Shown here in pieces: positions 1 through 16,115 of a stretch of DNA of 64,000 nucleotides; the first letter of the stretch is position 1; each line of letters starts with the position of its first letter. Source of the stretch: Liolophura sinensis. Lineage: Eukaryota > Mollusca > Polyplacophora > Chitonida > Chitonidae. The notes below the pieces were generated by a model that had not been told where the DNA came from, made no database searches, and saw only the letters and a list, made by a program, of their open reading frames with translations. A program made the translations under genes and the position numbers. The stretch is taken from assembly GCF_032854445.1 (NCBI RefSeq), contig NC_088300.1:51930984-51994983 (forward strand), in the 5' to 3' direction.

Positions 1-203
1 TGAAGACAGTGACGTTGTGAACTATGACAACACTTACATATACTTACAGTACAATTACACACCTATGATCCTTCATATATGAGAATTTTTCATTGGACCT
101 GCATATAAAATATACTGATATATGCACAGGGGTAATAATCTCATTGCCTTATGATAACAGATGAACGGAACCCATTGGTTGATTTAAATCAGTTTATCAT
201 TCA

Positions 204-5197
<4,994 letters not shown>

Positions 5198-5560
5198 GGT
5201 GTCTGAGCCCTTCGCTGATCTGTGTAATTATATTTTGTAACAATCCTGAAGCACAAAGAATACAGAAAAACATAAGACTTCAGATGAACTACTTCAGCAA
5301 TACACTCCGGAACAAATATATTCCTGTGCATATGTAGCAAGTACAGAAAAACATGGTAATATGGTCGGCATGTCGGAATTACGCGAGACTGCGCCTCTTC
5401 TGCATCTATATACCAAAATTAAAACAGCAAATGCAAAACAGTTGGAGTTGTAGGTCTGAAACGAAGTCGCACAAGTACATATAAAGGAAAGGTAAAACTG
5501 GTACCGGTAAGCCACACCCAAGGTTCAACTGGGGTACACTCAGACTCAAACCTCAGACCT
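5198..5560. other. Upstream region of P450 copy A, no gene seen
   Basis: Contains the 5' flank of copy A. About 90 bases around the ATG (5170-5260) recur at 13102-13215 and, more weakly, at 25500-25600, so the flank was duplicated together with the gene. I see no convincing TATA box or other site. Confidence 0.4.
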
Positions 5561-5562
5561 TT

Positions 5563-5745
5563 TCTAAAAGGAATTAAATCACACCTTTTGTGAAAGGTGT
5601 CTATTCACACCTTTTTCAAAAGTTGTTAATCCACACCTATTCCTATGGTGCTAATTTACACCCCTTTAAAAGGTATAAATTTACGTCTAATAGGGTGTGC
5701 GTCCTAGGACAAGTCATTTACACCCATTATGGGTGTATACTGACA
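5563..5745. repeat. Cluster of short palindromic CACACC...GGTGT repeats
   Basis: Four to six adjacent short units, each made of CACACCTTT or CACACCTAT followed after a few bases by its inverse (AAAGGTG, TATGGTG, ATGGGTGT), spaced irregularly at about 25-30 bases. It may be the end of an unrecognised repeat, and it lies just left of the GC-rich inverted-repeat element. Confidence 0.45.
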
Positions 5746-5865
5746 TCATTTTAGCTAAGAGGGTAGGCCTATAGTTAACATTCTAAAAAAAATCTGTCAA
5801 ATTTAACAGTCAGTTGTCTGATTGAGTGACATATTGCATTGTGTTATTGCATTCGATTATTCTGC

Positions 5866-6614
5866 TCGTTTTGAGGTGGAGGTTTTTTGAGGCGGAGGGA
5901 GGTGGAGGGAATGCCCAGTTGCCCCGGCTGGGGCAGGCTGGGCAGGTTGGTGGTGACGTCACACCTGCCAGCCCGAAGACGATTGAGATTTGCCAATCAC
6001 CTACAGACCCGAACGCTCCACCCACAGCCAGGAGGCGAGCTGTAATTTGGCAAGAACCTCGCTGGGTAAGGGCAGGCACACCTTCCTCTTCTTCTCGGGA
6101 GGCTGCTGTTGTTGTTCACGCGTAGTGACACGCGTAGTGATACATAACCGCACCACGCTCATCACCATCCGCGCACGCGAAATAGTCCCCTTACATAAGC
6201 GAAAATAGTCCCCTTACATAAACCGATTGGTTCATTTTTTCCCCGTCTCCCCACGGGTAGGTCCGTTTTGCGGGCTCCCCATTGGGGCGTTTTGGGGCAA
6301 ATCCGGCTCACCCATTGGTCCGTTTTGGCGCCAGGGAGCTCTTTTCGAGCTGTCCCACGCCACTTTACAAGCCGACGTTTTGCCTCTTTTTTTCTCTTTT
6401 TTTTCCCCTATACCCCTATACTCTACGGTTATACTGTTATACTATACGCAAGTCTACTACACACATCACATATGCCCCACGGCGTGGAAAAAACCCACCA
6501 AACTTCCCCAGCGAAGGGGTGACGTCACCACCAACCTGCCCAGCCTGCCCCAGCCGGGGCAACTGGGCATTCCCTCCACCTCCCTCCGCCTCAAAAACCT
6601 CCACCTCAAAACGA
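5866..6614. mobile_element. GC-rich non-autonomous DNA transposon with ~95-bp terminal inverted repeats
   Basis: The ends 5866-5963 and 6518-6614 are near-perfect inverted copies starting TCGTTTTGAGGTGGAGG. Each arm ends internally in the palindrome TGACGTCA (5954-5961 and 6520-6527). The 550-bp core is GC- and CpG-rich, unlike the surrounding AT-rich DNA, and has two adjacent copies of AATAGTCCCCTTACATAA. No transposase is encoded; the short open frames here result from base composition. No target-site duplication is obvious, so the superfamily is unknown. Confidence 0.75.
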
Positions 6615-6786
6615 CACCAAACGTACATTCCCAACTACTTTATTCATATTAATAACACTAAACACAACACACAACACAGCCTCATTTCTCCCATTTAAAG
6701 ACAAAGAAGGTAACGTACGATCAGGTGTAATTTAATCACATTAAATATCATGAATAGAAACAGAAATTACTATGAAGAAACCGTAC

Positions 6787-6935
6787 GTGGGAAGATCTGT
6801 CAGCAACCTGCGGATGGTCGTGGGTTTCCCCCGGGGCTCTGCCCGGTTTCCTCCCACCATAATGCTGGCCGTCGTCGTATAAGTGAAATATTCTTGAGTA
6901 CGACGTAAAACACAATCAAATAAATAAATAAATAC
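6787..6935 (+). repeat. SINE family 1, 5'-truncated
   Basis: Carries the GATGGTCGTGGGTTTCC core, the CACCATAATGCTGGCCG stretch, ATATTCTTGAGTACG and a (AAAT)n tail. The tRNA-like head is missing. Confidence 0.85.
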
Positions 6936-8530
6936 TATGAAGAAACAGCCAGACGTTTTTCAGAAAGATTACAGTAACTCAACATAACGTCCAATCTTTA
7001 GAAATTGCCTGCCTTTGGTGACTACTATTTCAGCAACAGGTGCAGCCCAACAGATATACATACCTGTGTACTATTTTAGAAAATTGTATTACAGTGCACA
7101 GAGCATTTCCACACTCAAGCCTGAAGTGAATATCAACATAATGTCAATCCCCATTGCTACATGTCACTGAGCCGGTCTTATTTTGCCCCTGGGGTTTGCT
7201 GTACTTTCGGCCTACTCTGCTTTCGCCACCCTGTCCAGTTTTCTTCAAGATCTTTTCGTTCTGTATACACTGTACGCAGTACTGACCTAGTTTCCCGTTA
7301 TGCAATGGACACCATCCATGTACTTGATTACAATAGCCAAGCCTTCCGTTATGCAATGAACACCTTGCATGTACTTGATTGTGCAGACTGTATACAAGCA
7401 TATTGACTTTGCATGAAATACTCACCTTTACATTAATCTGTGAGCTCTTCTCAGCATGCCATGAACTTAGTCAGATACCAACTGTTGGTCACGTCATTTA
7501 TAGCGTTACATTTACCATATATATTGATGATGCTGGAAGTACGCCTCTGAAAGCAGGATTAAACCCTGTGCCTAGAGTTCATAAGTATTACGTCCGTTAC
7601 GTCGCCTTACTCCTGGTCGGACTGTTCTCCGTGAATACTAATCTGACTTTGCTCACTGTACACATTATAACGTGTATCGTACTATATATACAGACGTCAG
7701 TATGACTACTAGAGCGGCAGTTAAATTAGGGTATTCCAAGTATACAAATTTTGTGTAGCAAATTTAAACCGGTTTTCTGCATAATTATTCTCGTTTAATG
7801 CATAGTCATGTATGAGACACTCTACGGTTGATGGACCTGGTGTACTAGTTTGACAAGGTTCTGGCCTTTAGTTCAAGTGATGTCAAACAGAAATAAGCTG
7901 AACGGCTGTTACTTAAGCACCATTACATTTACAAAGCTAGCATAATCCCCTAAAAAAGCTATAGGAGGAGTAGCGTTGTCAAGAAAGGCTTCCGAACATA
8001 TGAGGACAGACAGACAGACAGGAAGACGGAAAAGGCTGATAGTTATGTTCTCCCCTATGTATACCGAGGATATACTATACAGAACATAGCTATATCTACA
8101 ATGGAGTGCAAGAATGCACAACGTATATGTACACTGATAGATAACATGTAGACCAAAATCACAAAGTCATGAAATAACTGCACCAATCAATCAGATGTAG
8201 CAGACTGAATCAGAACAGACCGTCTTCACAAAAGCAACACGCAGGTAAAAGTTACCAGTCTCAACGTACACGTACGCTTAGCTCATCATACTCACGGGCC
8301 TGAAATGCGGCATAGGTCAAACGTATCCCATCTACTCGCTTAGTTTCGTTTGATGGCTTGAGCCGTTGTAGGATTTTACTCACGTCCTCAGAGCGACTCA
8401 AGTTTGTACAGAGCTACATTGTATATGTATTTACATAGCCCATAACGGTTCGCCATTATTGTCAGGAATGTGTGTCAAGAAGTCGACCAATTTCCGTAAA
8501 CTCTCCAGAAATATGACGCATGACGCAAGC
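6936..8530. other. Intergenic stretch without a recognised gene
   Basis: No P450 exon, RNA gene or transposon domain is recognised. A 93-codon open frame on the minus strand (7144-7425) contains two cysteine/histidine-rich near-repeats (CSLHNG, CPLHNG) encoded by an imperfect ~44-bp direct repeat (about 7295-7380). I do not recognise the family and cannot show that it is a gene. Confidence 0.4.
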
Positions 8531-9920
8531 AAGACTTTATGACGCTATTTGAAGGACGCCAACGGGTTTGCAGATTTGAACTCGAGATGATTGTCCCATA
8601 CCGCCGGTTCAGCTGGCCACTGATAGGCGAATTTCTCAGGAACGAGTGCAGAGTGTGGAGACGAGCAGGAATGAATGATATCCTCTACATATCGATCGCA
8701 ATCCAGGATGGTTGATGCTGCAGGTAAGTGTTCCCTCTCTTTATCAGCGATGCGCTCCATAACAAATCCAGTCATATTCGGTGCCGATTTATCACCACAT
8801 GTGACTCGAAGAAGACGGTACACGGTTGATTCCTTTTCTGTATTAAGATCTCTTCAACGATAACGATGCAGATGGGTTTCTCTTTCAAGTAAGTTAATTT
8901 GTAAGAACATTTTGTAAATATCACTGGTAAACCCAACCTCCTCCTCTCGCAACCGTAATAACACTCCGAGTAAATTGCCATTAAGACCAGGCCCTTTAGG
9001 CCGAATAGCATTCAATCAGAGATAGTTCACTGATTTAATGTGAGACTGCAGATCTGACTGTCAGTGGACGAGACCAACCCTTGGCTTCTTACTGAGCGAT
9101 GGCTTCCGAGTTCATTTTAGCCTTGGCGGGATTTTTAGTAAGGATTTTTCTAATAGCACCAGTTTTCTCATAACCATTAAGTAATTGTTGGGTAGCTGCT
9201 CGGGATCTTTCTTAAAGGGTAACCTTATGGTGCAACGGTTGTCTACTCGGTGACAGGATTTCGCCATCTGCTCGAGCGCTGTCTTTTCTTCCAATGATAT
9301 TGTCGGCTTTGGGCACTTGCAATGGGGAGCCTGAATCACCAGAGTTTCAAACTTATAGAAAGTCTGAAAACCGATCTCCTGTACGAGACTCAAGGAAATT
9401 TAATCCGATCTGTACCTCTTGCAGGGCCCCATTACATATCAACTCAACAAAGACAAACTGGTTGAAATGGTATTACTTGTCGCACTTGTTTCTCGTCATG
9501 AAGATGGCTGTACTGCAGCCCCTGGATTGAGTCCACTGGTCCAGCTTGATGATGAAAGTTTTTGTCGGACAGATGAAGGAAGGACTTCAGTCAGCCTCTG
9601 TCTTACAGTGGCACACTTAGTGTTGTCTGATCGATCTCATGGGCCTCTCTTTCATGCTCCTCTCCACAATCTACTAGAGACAGCCAGCATTTCACTTACC
9701 AGCTTTGTGACTGCTGTAACCTTTCGCCTCCAACTAAAGCTAGACTAGGGCTTTTACGTCTTTCCTGGAGTAAAAGTTGTTTCGTGAACGCCTTCCTTAT
9801 GATCGTTGTTCCAGCACCACTGCCACCTAGCACGCTGCCCTCAGCTGTTCTGCCGTTGTTCGATCGAAACACTACACGTACTGAGATCCAAGGTTGGGGT
9901 CGTCCCACTGACAGTTGGGC
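8530..9920 (-). mobile_element. Decayed BEL/Pao-type LTR retrotransposon fragment (protease and reverse transcriptase)
   Basis: Read on the minus strand in pieces. At 9696-9908 is a protease-like piece with GSGAGTTIIRKAF. At 9112-9393 is the typical Pao segment before the reverse transcriptase, with LPNNYLMVMRKL and CHRVDNRCTIRLPFK. At about 8830-9000 is an RT segment (GVLLRLREEEVGFTSDIYKM) in a shifted frame. At 8545-8823 is RT continuing to DCDRYVEDIIHS, where YVED stands for the catalytic YVDD. Frame changes and a stop between the pieces show that it is dead. I found no gag, RNase H, integrase or LTRs. Confidence 0.75.
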
Positions 9921-10375
9921 TAGGTGGATGAAGTAATGGATGATGACCTTTCGTTAAGCTCGAGAAACAAAGTCTATTGTCTTTCACAATATTCACTCTG
10001 TAGCCTACACATGAGTCGGTAAAGGTAGAACCTTGGGAAACTCCAGGACGACATTCTGGTTACGTTTGTAACTGTTAGACTTTAGTTAAAAATACTTGAT
10101 TTATTTACAGACTTAATATCCAGTACATATGTATATTACAAACTACGAATGCAGTAACTACAAACTGTACGTGAAGAATGATTCTCCTCATATAGCCATT
10201 AATGGGCGATTTGCCAGCAGGAAGTAAACTACAGCGGCTGCGCGCAGACAATGGCAGCTGCAAAAACCTCGTTTCCGCTGACACATCTAAGAGAAAGTAA
10301 TCTTTTCGTTTACCTAATCAATAACAAAGTGCGGAGGTGTGTGTGGGCTCCATGGTCTACTCTTGTTTACACTGT
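9921..10375. other. Intergenic stretch, nothing recognised
   Basis: May include 5' remains of the neighbouring BEL/Pao element. No coding motif or repeat is seen. Confidence 0.35.
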
Positions 10376-10500
10376 TTATTTGATTAGTGCTTTAAGCCGT
10401 ACTCAAGAATATTCCACATATACAAAGGCGGCCGTCATTATGGAAAGCAGAGGCTGGGAAAAAATCAACGACCATCCGCAGGTTGCTGGAAGGTCTTGGA
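10376..10500 (-). repeat. SINE family 1, truncated and diverged
   Basis: Reverse-orientation tail and core: GATTAGTGCTTTAAGCCGTA, CTCAAGAATATT, GGCGGCCGTCATTATGG, CGACCATCCGCAGGTTGC. Confidence 0.75.
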
Positions 10501-10547
10501 GCGAGCTTGAACAAAGCCCATTACGACTGATTGAAACACATGGCAGC

Positions 10548-10660
10548 TCATTTATTTATTTATTTATTTGACCAATGATTAACGCCATACTCAAGAACAT
10601 TTCATTTGTACGCCGGCACTTGGTTACTGGGTGGAAGAAACCAGAGTGCCCAGCGGAATA
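10548..10660 (-). repeat. Fragment of a related SINE family (AACGCCATACTCAAGAA type)
   Basis: A (TTTA)n run is followed by TTAACGCCATACTCAAGAAC and GGAAGAAACCAGAGTGCCC. This pattern recurs at 15033, 46263 and 57806 and resembles, but differs from, family 1. Confidence 0.5.
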
Positions 10661-11648
10661 ATCAAAATCTCCTGACATTTAGTGTCGGTCCTACTCCATA
10701 GTTTTCCTCCAGCATATGAGGATAAACCAAACACTGGTCGGCCAAATGTTAGTAAAGAAAAACACAAAAACAAAAAGTTGTATTTACGGTATTCGTCTAT
10801 ATTAGTCTCGTTTATTTGATACAATTCCATTCCACAAAAACAAACCATGAAACAATGGGCAAAAAACGCGATCGTAGCCGTGTGACCCATACCATCTAAA
10901 AGAAAAGGTCGACGGACGAGCCTTATAAGGACAAGAAAACGTCTGAATTTTTACCTCCGGAATATAAAATTTGTGTAGTTACTTGCTTGTTTGAAACAGC
11001 AGCCTGTGAGATGAACGGTGGAGAGCCGCTAGCCTTTGCCCTACAGGGCGGCTATCCAGCTCAGTTCACACCTCACGCACAGGCCGCTGTGCAGGCTGTA
11101 CCTCGAAGCCCGTAACGCAAACCTAGACAAAAGTGGAATTTCTATGTGTTACCAATCGCTGTTTCAATTCAGTAGAATTCAAACCTTATCTATTTTTACG
11201 GGTGATACTTTTTTGAAACATGCAAAATTAGCTCCATAGTTACTTTCACCGGTGTTAGTGACAGGCTGCAACTCACAATCCGCTAGCCGGACTGCATGGG
11301 TCCTCATGTCGCAGCTGGTATCGCTTGACTTGGCTATAAAAAAATGTAGTGGACTAGGAAGCCGCGCCATATTCTCCACAGATACTACCATAATTCCATT
11401 GATGTCCAATTCGTGTCAGACAAGGCAGAAGTGAGCACCATTGTGTCACCTACGTGGCTGGTATATGAGCAAAAACCGGTCATCTTATTGCCCAGTCGCT
11501 ATACTGTACAAGCTTTTCCAGGATCTAATACATTTCCGGTAGCCTATCTTCCAAAATATTTGTTGTAAAACTTTTTTATATACATGATTTCCCTGCATGG
11601 ATTGGGCAATGCTTTGCAGGGCCTATCAAACAAGGGTTTATCATTTAT
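10661..11648. other. Intergenic stretch, no gene recognised
   Basis: Several short open frames on both strands, none with a recognised domain or plausible exon structure. Confidence 0.35.
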
Positions 11649-11960
11649 GTGATGTTCATCGAGTTGCTGGAATTTCTTATTGATAACATTTTTGTGAGAC
11701 TTGGAGAAACCATATATCAACAAGGTATTTTGACTTGACCTCTACCTGTTTTCGTATAAATATAGCTATATGCAGAAACTATCGCAGAAACGAGGTCCGA
11801 TCTTGTGATGTTCATCGAGTTGGTGGAATTTCTTATTAATAACATTTTTGTGAGACTGGGAGAAACCATATATCAACAAGGTATTTTGACTTGACCTCTA
11901 CCTGTTTTCGTATAAATATAGCTATATGCAGAAACTATCGCAGAAACGAGGTCCGATCTT
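11649..11960. repeat. 156-bp perfect-spacing tandem duplication
   Basis: 11649-11804 and 11805-11960 are adjacent copies differing at only a few bases (for example GTTGCTGG/GTTGGTGG and ATTGATAAC/ATTAATAAC). No coding content is recognised. Low divergence points to a recent duplication. Confidence 0.92.
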
Positions 11961-12790
11961 TCTCATTCACCAAATGGTATATTGGTGATCTGCTGGATTA
12001 AACAATCCGTATATAACAAAAGCTGTGAAAGATCTTTACTCACCTTCGCTGGATTTAAAGGAAACCACGAACTCTCCCAGATGGTACATCTTATCCGGAC
12101 CTATATTTGTACAAAGACCAAAATCATTTCCCCTCTCGCAGACTTTACGACAAGAGGGATAGTTTCCATTTTGACATTACAAATTATCCTCACTTGGACA
12201 GCAATATACCGAAGGGTCCTGTATATGGCGTTTAAACATCTCGCCTTATAGCATTTGTTAAACTTTGTGTGTTGTGTGACGATATCAATCAATGTCACAA
12301 GCTATAACTGCAAAAACGAGCATCTCAAGATTATTCCATTAAACGCCTTCGCTTCTTAAGTTTTACAATAAGTATAATTCTCTTGTAAGTAAATATAGAC
12401 GGAGAACCCAGAATCTATGGCGCTCAATTTTATGATTTTGTCTAATTCCCCCTTACTATGGGTTATAAATTCATCGTGTTGAATTAGATCACCACGCTAA
12501 ATATATGAACCGTTGCAATCAAACCGCATTTGAGATACACATATTGTTGTCGACAGTTTATATACTAGCATCTTGTTCATTCGCCTAGAACATGCCTTTC
12601 GTCTTTCCATCATCAATGAAAATTGCTGACCGCTTCTTTTTGCATTTTTCCGTCCTAACTTCGTACTTTTTACTCTTTCGTAGTTCTTTGTTATTTTGTG
12701 TTAAACGTCGATTTTGGAAATAGCCTTGAGATTATTGACCTGGAGCGTCCTTCTTGGTTGACGGCTGGTAATCGAATTTTGGTTCGACGC
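11961..12790. other. Intergenic stretch, no gene recognised
   Basis: AT-rich with only short open frames on both strands and no recognised motif. Confidence 0.35.
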
Positions 12791-12794
12791 TCAG

Positions 12795-13080
12795 GCACAT
12801 GGTAACGCTGTGGAGTAGAATGCTGATAACGCTTAGCTAGGGTAGGTAGAGAACGCACGGTAACGCTATGCTCTGCTGGGAACGGAGCGCCTGGTAACGC
12901 TATGCTCTGCTTCAAACAGAATTCATGATAACTATGCTGTGATGAGAGTAGACAGTACTGCAACGTTATGCTGTGCTGTGGACAGAATGCAGAGTAACGA
13001 AATGTTCTGCTGAGAACAGAACGCATTGTAACAGTAAGCATGTTATGAGAGGAACAGACGCTGTGCGTTACAGTATTTCA
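12795..13080. repeat. Minisatellite, ~34-bp unit with TAACGCTATGCTCTGCTG core
   Basis: Six to eight degraded units spaced about 33-34 bp apart (TAACGC at 12861 and 12895, then variants). The core resembles that of the 42-bp minisatellite at 15898-16115 and a short stretch near 19005-19085. Confidence 0.7.
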
Positions 13081-13101
13081 TTGTACAGAACAAAACGCAT
13101 G

Positions 13102-13215
13102 TACAAGGCCTAAAGAGGACAGGAACCTCATGGTGTCCGAACCATTCGGTGACGTGTGTATTTATTTCTATCTTTCAACAATCCCGAAACAGCGAAAACA
13201 TTACAGATTAAACCA
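13102..13215 (-). pseudogene. Orphan P450 start fragment (5' flank plus ten codons)
   Basis: Closely matches the start of P450 copy A: an ATG at 13129-13131 (minus) opens MRFLSSLGLV, against MIFLSSLGLV in copy A, and the upstream 5' flank (GGTGTCCGAACC, CAATCCCGAAAC) aligns too. Similarity stops right after the tenth codon. The reading frame then runs into unrelated minisatellite-like DNA and a stop. This is a partial duplication of a P450 promoter and start with no downstream exons. Confidence 0.75.
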
Positions 13216-15032
13216 TACGGTATTAATACGTTCTGTTGATTTCAATGGCATAGGATCATGTTTAACTGCAAGAGCTGAGCAAGTCAAATGAATCGCAACT
13301 TATGGCATCTGAGACGGCGTTAAGATTTATCAAAACTTAACGTAAAACAAGTCTGGATGATATCACGTCGCGGAATCGCTAGATATACAGTCAAAACGAC
13401 TCATCTCATTAGTTCCGTACTTGTTTATTCGATCTTCATCAATTATTTGGCAAGTTCGAATCCTGCATGTGTCAATTTTTGTTAATCTTGTGCCTGTAGG
13501 AAGTTGGCTTGGAATACTGTTTGTGTCCTGTTCACTAGCTTTACCACATCAAAACGGCATTTTGTACACATGGTAAGTGTAGAACAGTCTCAGTGTTTTC
13601 CATTCTGACAGTGACCAGTGTATACTATTATGTGTCTCTCAATACAAATTTGAAAAATCCGCAAGAGCGCGGTTATATACAGTTGTCACATTGCGAAAAC
13701 AGGCATGCCAACAAGTTATCCACACTGGCCCCAAATTCACAATAATTGTGACACCCCCAGTATGATTTCGTGCTGTCTTGCACATGTTAAAACATGGGAT
13801 ATCAAAACTTTGATTTGCCGACCTACCGACAGACTGAGAACAACCCACTAAGAGAGCAGCGACTATTTCTACATCGTAACACAGTTTATAGGCCAATACC
13901 TCGGGTCAGCTTTCAAATGCCTTTTCTGAATAGATAATATACTTGTTAATACCATCTATGTAAGGACATATGTAAGGAATATGGGTTATTCCTGGCGTCG
14001 TTGTAAGCCTGTGGAGCCACTTTTAACTTTGTTATTCAATACCCTCGTAACCCTTTTTCATAAGTGATGTTGTCTGGGCAATAGCTCCAAAAGGCGGCAT
14101 GATTTAGCAGCAAAGTTAGGCAATATTGATCTACGAGGTTTTGTGAAAGTGGGCCCGAACTTAGCTTAACCGATTTTTATTAGACGTATTATTAGGCTAT
14201 TTTGTAATGGTGAGAACGTCATGCAACTCGTGTCAAGAGTAGATGTGCTTGCATAAGACGTACTCAGGGCGCAGTGACAACATGAGTTCTCCAGAGCATG
14301 CCTGGTGTACACAGTTCAGAAGAAGTTTGGCGTCAAGGTCAAGATCAAGGTTATACACGAGATACCCTTGCGTTTCTTTAACACACAATCCACACGTAAT
14401 ACTGGTATGTTTCGCTAACCGTGTAAATACACTGTACATGTATTACGACTTTTCGAACCCCGCAGCTTTAAGCGCTCTTAAGCAAATACAACTAAATTCA
14501 TAACTTTATATCTTAACGCTGTAAAGTTATGACTGTGTGTTCATAGCTTCATATGTAAACCACATGGATTTCATATGAAGCTATGAGTAACTGCGTCAGT
14601 ATCACGGCTACGTCACAAGATCAGGATAGAGTCGTGGTGACGAAGGTCAACATATACACATAGCAGCCTCATTCAATATAGATTGCGCTTGTGTTGAGGA
14701 ACGCAACGTGCACGCACAAATTACCATTATCACAATACATACTTAAAATCTCATACTTACGGTGCAGAACGACTCGTAGTATACGCATTGCCACTGGTAG
14801 AGGTCGAAGGCCCAACAGCTTGGGTTTGCCTGTTTCAGTGGACCTGGTTACTACTCAGTGGCATATTACTACAGAAAATTCGTAATCTTATGTAATCTTA
14901 GACTATCTTCTCATGTGTCATGGCAGCTCGTTGATATGCGACTTTCAGCTAGGTCAGCGTACCTCACTGCTGTGGAGGTCGGTACAGCCAGGCCGTATTG
15001 ACTATATTCGGGTAATAACATGCACAGTCAGT
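13216..15032. other. Intergenic stretch, no gene recognised
   Basis: Short open frames only. A complementary pair around 14548 and 14570 (CATAGCTTCATATG / CATATGAAGCTATG) could form a small hairpin. Nothing else is recognised. Confidence 0.35.
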
Positions 15033-15215
15033 TATTTATTTATTTGGCTTGTTTAATGCCATACTCTAGATTTTTCACTTATACAACTTTATTTGTGGAG
15101 AAAACCGGAGTACCTGGGGTAAACCATCAGTCTCAGGCAAGTTACCGATGAGCTTTCCCACATGTAAGGTATAGATGTACACATCATGGTGGAACACAGT
15201 TAGACTTCGGCAAAC
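15033..15215 (-). repeat. SINE-like element (AATGCCATACTC type)
   Basis: (TTTA)n, then TTTAATGCCATACTCTAGAT, TTCACTTATACAAC, GGAGTACCTGGGGTAAACCA and GCAAGTTACCGATGAGC. The last blocks recur near 41760 (GAGTAAACCACTGATC) and 57900. Confidence 0.55.
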
Positions 15216-15345
15216 GTTAGACGGCGCAAACGGGCGTCGTCGATCGTTTATTGTTGCCCACAGGTCACTATAGTCCCACAATCAGAATCGTACTATCAAA
15301 AGAACGAGGCACAGGGTGAGAACTGTGATGCAATAGTACCTAGAG

Positions 15346-15892
15346 TCATGACCCAGTGGTTAAAACGTTGCCACAGTGACTATAACTATGTCCTAGTGGT
15401 TACAGCAATGTCCCAGTGGTTACAGTGATGTCCCAGTGGTTACAGCAATGTCCTAGTCGTTATGGTGATGCCCTAGTGGTTATAGTAATTGCCCAGTGTT
15501 TACAGAAATGTCCCATAGGTCGCAGCAATGGCCCATTTGTTGCAGTGATGCCCTAGTGGTTACAGCAATGTCCCAGTGGTTGCAATGATGTCCCAGTGGT
15601 TAAAGCAATGTCCTAGTGGTTATAGTGATGCCCTAGTGGTTATAGTAATTGTCCAGTGTTTACAGAAATGTCCCAGAGGTCGCAGCAATGGCCCATTTGT
15701 TGCAATGATGCCCTAGTGGTTACAGCAATGTCCCAGTTGTTGCAGTGATGTCCCAGTGGTTAAAGCAATGTCCTAGTGGTTATAGTGATGCCCTAGTGGT
15801 TATAGTAATTGCCCAGTGTTTACCGAAATGTCCCAGTGGTTACAGCAATGTCCCAGTGGTTGCAGTGATGCCCTAGTGGTTACAGCAACGCC
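15346..15892. repeat. Minisatellite, 20-bp unit (CAATGTCCCAGTGGTTACAG) with 160-bp higher-order period
   Basis: About 27 units. Marker units (TATAGTAATTGCCCAGTGTT) stand at 15481, 15641 and 15801, exactly 160 bp apart, that is eight 20-bp units. Larger blocks were therefore amplified after the single unit. Confidence 0.92.
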
Positions 15893-15897
15893 AGGAA

Positions 15898-16115
15898 ACA
15901 CAATATCATGTTTTGGAGTGCAGTCAAGGAACTTCAGGTAACGCTATGTCGTGTTGGGAGTGCAGTCAAGGAACATCAGGTAACGCTATGTCGTGTTGGG
16001 AGTGCAGTCTAGGAACTTCAGGTAACGCTATGTCGTGTTGGGAGTGCAGTCACGGAACGCCAGGTAATGCAGCATCGTGCTGGGAAAATAGTTACAGAGC
16101 GTCAGGTAACGCTAT
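15898..16115. repeat. Minisatellite, 42-bp unit (GGTAACGCTATGTCGTGTTG core)
   Basis: Units begin at 15937, 15979, 16021 and 16063, exactly 42 bp apart, and the array abuts the 5' end of the Ty3/gypsy remnant. The 70-codon open frame at 15913 exists because 42 is a multiple of three; I do not regard it as a gene. Confidence 0.88.

Noticed and set aside
5810-6698. Several overlapping open frames of 80-140 codons on both strands
   Set aside because: They lie inside the GC-rich inverted-repeat element; stops are rare there because of base composition, and the same peptide appears from both inverted ends.
9294-9748. Plus-strand frames of 78 and 109 codons
   Set aside because: They are opposite-strand shadows of the BEL/Pao remnant.
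15346-15892. Regularly spaced repeats that might suggest a CRISPR array
   Set aside because: Head-to-tail 20-bp units without unique spacers, in an animal genome: a minisatellite.
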